DNA from: JACCUZ01 sp038246575
GTDB lineage: Bacteria; Actinomycetota; Actinomycetes; JACCUZ01
Direction: 5' to 3'
Assembly: GCA_038246575.1 (NCBI GenBank)
Contig: JBBRVU010000087.1
Span: forward strand, 1-15,917
DNA length: 15,917 bases
Of this stretch, positions 14,636 through 15,917 are shown piece after piece; within the stretch, counting starts at the first letter, position 1; every line of letters starts with the position of its first letter. The notes below the pieces were generated by a model. That model was not told the DNA's origin, searched no databases, and was given only the letters and a program-made list of their open reading frames with translations. The translations under genes and the position numbers were made by a program.

Positions 14636-14656
14636 GCGCGGAGCGCGGAGCGCGGA
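14636..14656 (+). repeat. Three tandem copies of GCGCGGA
   Basis: The 7-mer GCGCGGA repeats exactly three times, bounded by ACCT on the left and CAGGT on the right, just after the acetyltransferase stop. It may be a weak hairpin or slippage product; no function is assigned. Confidence 0.6.
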
Positions 14657-14684
14657 CAGGTGGGCGGGGGGCCGTCACCGACTC

Positions 14685-14690
14685 TAGAGT
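14685..14690 (+). promoter_or_regulatory. -10-like TAGAGT, predicted leaderless promoter of the purD operon
   Basis: TAGAGT lies 7 nt before the ATG at 14698, the first codon of a 19-residue reading frame, with no ribosome site between. The position matches the other leaderless candidates in the window. Confidence 0.45.
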
Positions 14691-14697
14691 GCCGGGT

Positions 14698-14757
14698 ATG
14701 ACCGATTCTCCGGCCGAGCGGGCGGTCGCTCCTCGCCAGGCGGGGCGGCGGCGATGA
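14698..14757 (+). CDS. Candidate 19-residue leader peptide
   Basis: A short frame encodes MTDSPAERAVAPRQAGRRR and ends in a TGA that overlaps the ATG of the next gene (ATGA, 14754-14757). A -10-like hexamer 7 nt before its ATG suggests it is the first thing translated on a leaderless mRNA. Its likely job is to bring ribosomes to the next gene, which has only GC-rich sequence and no clear Shine-Dalgarno in front. The peptide is basic and ends in three arginines. It could also be a chance frame if transcription begins elsewhere. It is too short for similarity to help. Confidence 0.45.
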   Translation: MTDSPAERAVAPRQAGRRR

Positions 14758-15323
14758 GCTACGACATCTTCTTCGTCCGCCGCGACCCCGGCCAGACGTT
14801 CGAGGACGCCCTCGACGATCTCGAGACCTCGCTCGGCGACGGAGGTGACCCGGAGCTCACCGACAGTGACCTCGAGCACTGGGACGAGCTGCTGACCGCC
14901 GCGCGGGAGATCCTCGGTGACCTCGAGGTCGCTGACGAGGACGACACCACGCGGGAGCTGAACGCACGCGGCACCGGCATCGAGCTGATCCTGCTGCACG
15001 GTGAGATCGAGATCCACGTCCCCAGCGACCAGCCCGGTGACGACAGCGTCGAGCTGATGAGCACGGTGTACGAGCTGGCTCGCGCGGTGGAGGACGTCAC
15101 CGGCCTGGAGGGCTACGACCCCCAGCTCGGTGAGCCGGTCAGCGACGCCGCCGACGACGACTCGCCGACCCGGCGCCAGTGGCCCGACGACCCGGTCGAC
15201 GACGACGATGCGACTGCCCGGCGCACGGGTGTAGCTGGCGCGGGGACCGTCGGGGACCCCCGTCCCGAGATGGCCCCGGACCGTCCGCAGCCACGTCGGT
15301 GGTGGGAGTTCTGGCGCTCGTGA
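14754..15323 (+). CDS. Conserved acidic protein of unknown function
   Basis: I do not recognise a named family for this 189-residue protein. The N-terminal domain (about 1-125) begins MSYDIFFVRRDPGQTFEDAL and is very acidic, with predicted alternating helices and strands (GIELILLHGEIEIHVPSD, VELMSTVYELARAVEDVTGLEGYDPQLGEP). Similar 'SYD-hydrophobic-RR' starts occur in small actinobacterial cytoplasmic proteins. Residues about 128-178 look disordered (Asp/Arg/Pro-rich), and the chain ends in RRWWEFWRS, a Trp-rich basic tail that might touch a membrane or a partner protein. It is coupled at both ends: ATGA overlap with the small leader frame before it and GTGA overlap with purD after it. That suggests co-regulation with purine synthesis, not necessarily a role in it. 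Confidence 0.75.
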   Translation: MSYDIFFVRRDPGQTFEDALDDLETSLGDGGDPELTDSDLEHWDELLTAAREILGDLEVADEDDTTRELNARGTGIELILLHGEIEIHVPSDQPGDDSVELMSTVYELARAVEDVTGLEGYDPQLGEPVSDAADDDSPTRRQWPDDPVDDDDATARRTGVAGAGTVGDPRPEMAPDRPQPRRWWEFWRS

Positions 15324-15917
15324 GAGTGCTGGTGGTGGGTTCCGGGGCGCGGGAGCACGCGCTGGTCCGCGCACTGGTGGCCGATCCGGGCGTCGACGAC
15401 GTCCTGGCTGCGCCGGGCAACGCCGGGATCGCCACGGAGGTGGCGACCCACCCGCTGGACGTCTCGGACCCGGCCGAGATCGCCGGTCTGGCCGCTGCGA
15501 TCGGCGTTGACCTGGTCGTGATCGGGCCCGAGGTGCCCCTGGTTGCGGGTGCTGCCGACGCGGTCCGGGCGACGGGCATCGCCTGCTTCGGACCGTCGGC
15601 AGCGGCGGCCGCGCTCGAGGGGTCGAAGGCGTTCGCCAAGGAGGTCATGGTCGCCGCCGGGGTGCCGACAGCCCGGTCGATGGTGTGCACGACGCAGGTC
15701 GAGGCCGAGCTCGCCCTCGACGCGTTCGGGGCGCCGTACGTCGTGAAGGACGACGGTCTCGCTGCCGGCAAGGGAGTCGTCGTGACCGACGACCGCGGGG
15801 CCGCACTGGCCCACGCCGCGACCTGCTCGCGGGTCGTCGTCGAGGAGTACCTCGACGGGCCGGAGGTGTCGCTGTTCGCGCTGACCGACGGCACGACGGT
15901 GCTCCCGCTGGCGCCCG
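15320..15917 (+). CDS. purD: Phosphoribosylamine-glycine ligase (GAR synthetase), 5' part
   Basis: PurD joins phosphoribosylamine and glycine with ATP to form glycinamide ribonucleotide, the second step of de novo purine synthesis. The gene runs off the window: about 199 of the roughly 420 residues usual for the family are present. The N-terminus has VVGSGAREHA (6-14 region, GSGAREH at 7-13) and GPEVPLVAGAAD. The ATP-grasp domain follows with GSKAFAKEVMVAAGVPT and VVKDDGLAAGKGVVV, then VVEEYLDGPEVSLFAL. All are diagnostic. The GTG start overlaps the stop of the acidic protein gene (GTGA), so translation is coupled. With purA about 6 kb to the left, two purine genes sit in this window but in separate transcription units. 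Confidence 0.96.
   Translation, partial: MRVLVVGSGAREHALVRALVADPGVDDVLAAPGNAGIATEVATHPLDVSDPAEIAGLAAAIGVDLVVIGPEVPLVAGAADAVRATGIACFGPSAAAAALEGSKAFAKEVMVAAGVPTARSMVCTTQVEAELALDAFGAPYVVKDDGLAAGKGVVVTDDRGAALAHAATCSRVVVEEYLDGPEVSLFALTDGTTVLPLAP

Overview
This is a high-GC stretch of an actinobacterial chromosome. GC-rich codon third positions, frequent GTG and TTG starts, ATGA/GTGA overlaps, a class II aldolase whose zinc and catalytic residues align with the Mycobacterium tuberculosis enzyme, and a DUF3151 gene directly behind it all point to Actinomycetota. A relative of Nocardioidaceae or a similar family is a guess from gene content only. The window is mostly ordinary core genome: no prophage, insertion sequence, CRISPR array, tRNA or rRNA was seen.

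Layout. 1-275: no gene, but a conspicuous pair of palindromic repeats. 276-1653: an XRE-type regulator overlapping a GNAT acetyltransferase. 1663-3027: a CoA-disulfide-reductase-like flavoprotein. 3130-4580: class II fructose-bisphosphate aldolase coupled to a DUF3151 gene, followed by a stem-loop. 4756-6972: a TrmB/LuxR-type regulator and a soluble phospholipase-D/cardiolipin-synthase-like enzyme. 6984-7880 (minus): a diacylglycerol-kinase-family lipid kinase whose start codon overlaps that of purA (7879-9165, plus). 9176-9952: a membrane-anchored or secreted lipase-like hydrolase. 10000-12880 (minus): a three-gene operon encoding an exported LolA/MucB-like protein, an ABC ATPase and an ABC-2 permease, each overlapping the next by 4 bp. 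12966-14006: a secreted HEYGH zinc peptidase, divergent from that operon. 14012-14632: a RimJ/L-like acetyltransferase. 14698-15917: a 19-codon leader ORF, an acidic protein of unknown function and the start of purD, chained by ATGA and GTGA overlaps.

How it fits together. Two purine biosynthesis genes (purA, purD) and one glycolytic/gluconeogenic gene (fba) form the core. Around them sit membrane-lipid functions (PLD-type enzyme, lipid kinase, lipase) and an envelope/secretion block (LolA-like protein plus ABC transporter, divergent peptidase).

The most interesting observations are regulatory. Five genes carry a TANNNT -10-like hexamer exactly 6 or 7 nt before the start codon, which predicts leaderless mRNAs. 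Divergent purA and the lipid-kinase gene share one CATG as both start codons. A tiny leader ORF is coupled to the gene before purD. A 37-bp near-perfect palindrome lies at 57-93. I do not see strong evidence for a wholly new biological system; the LolA-like/ABC/peptidase block is the best candidate for an under-described one.
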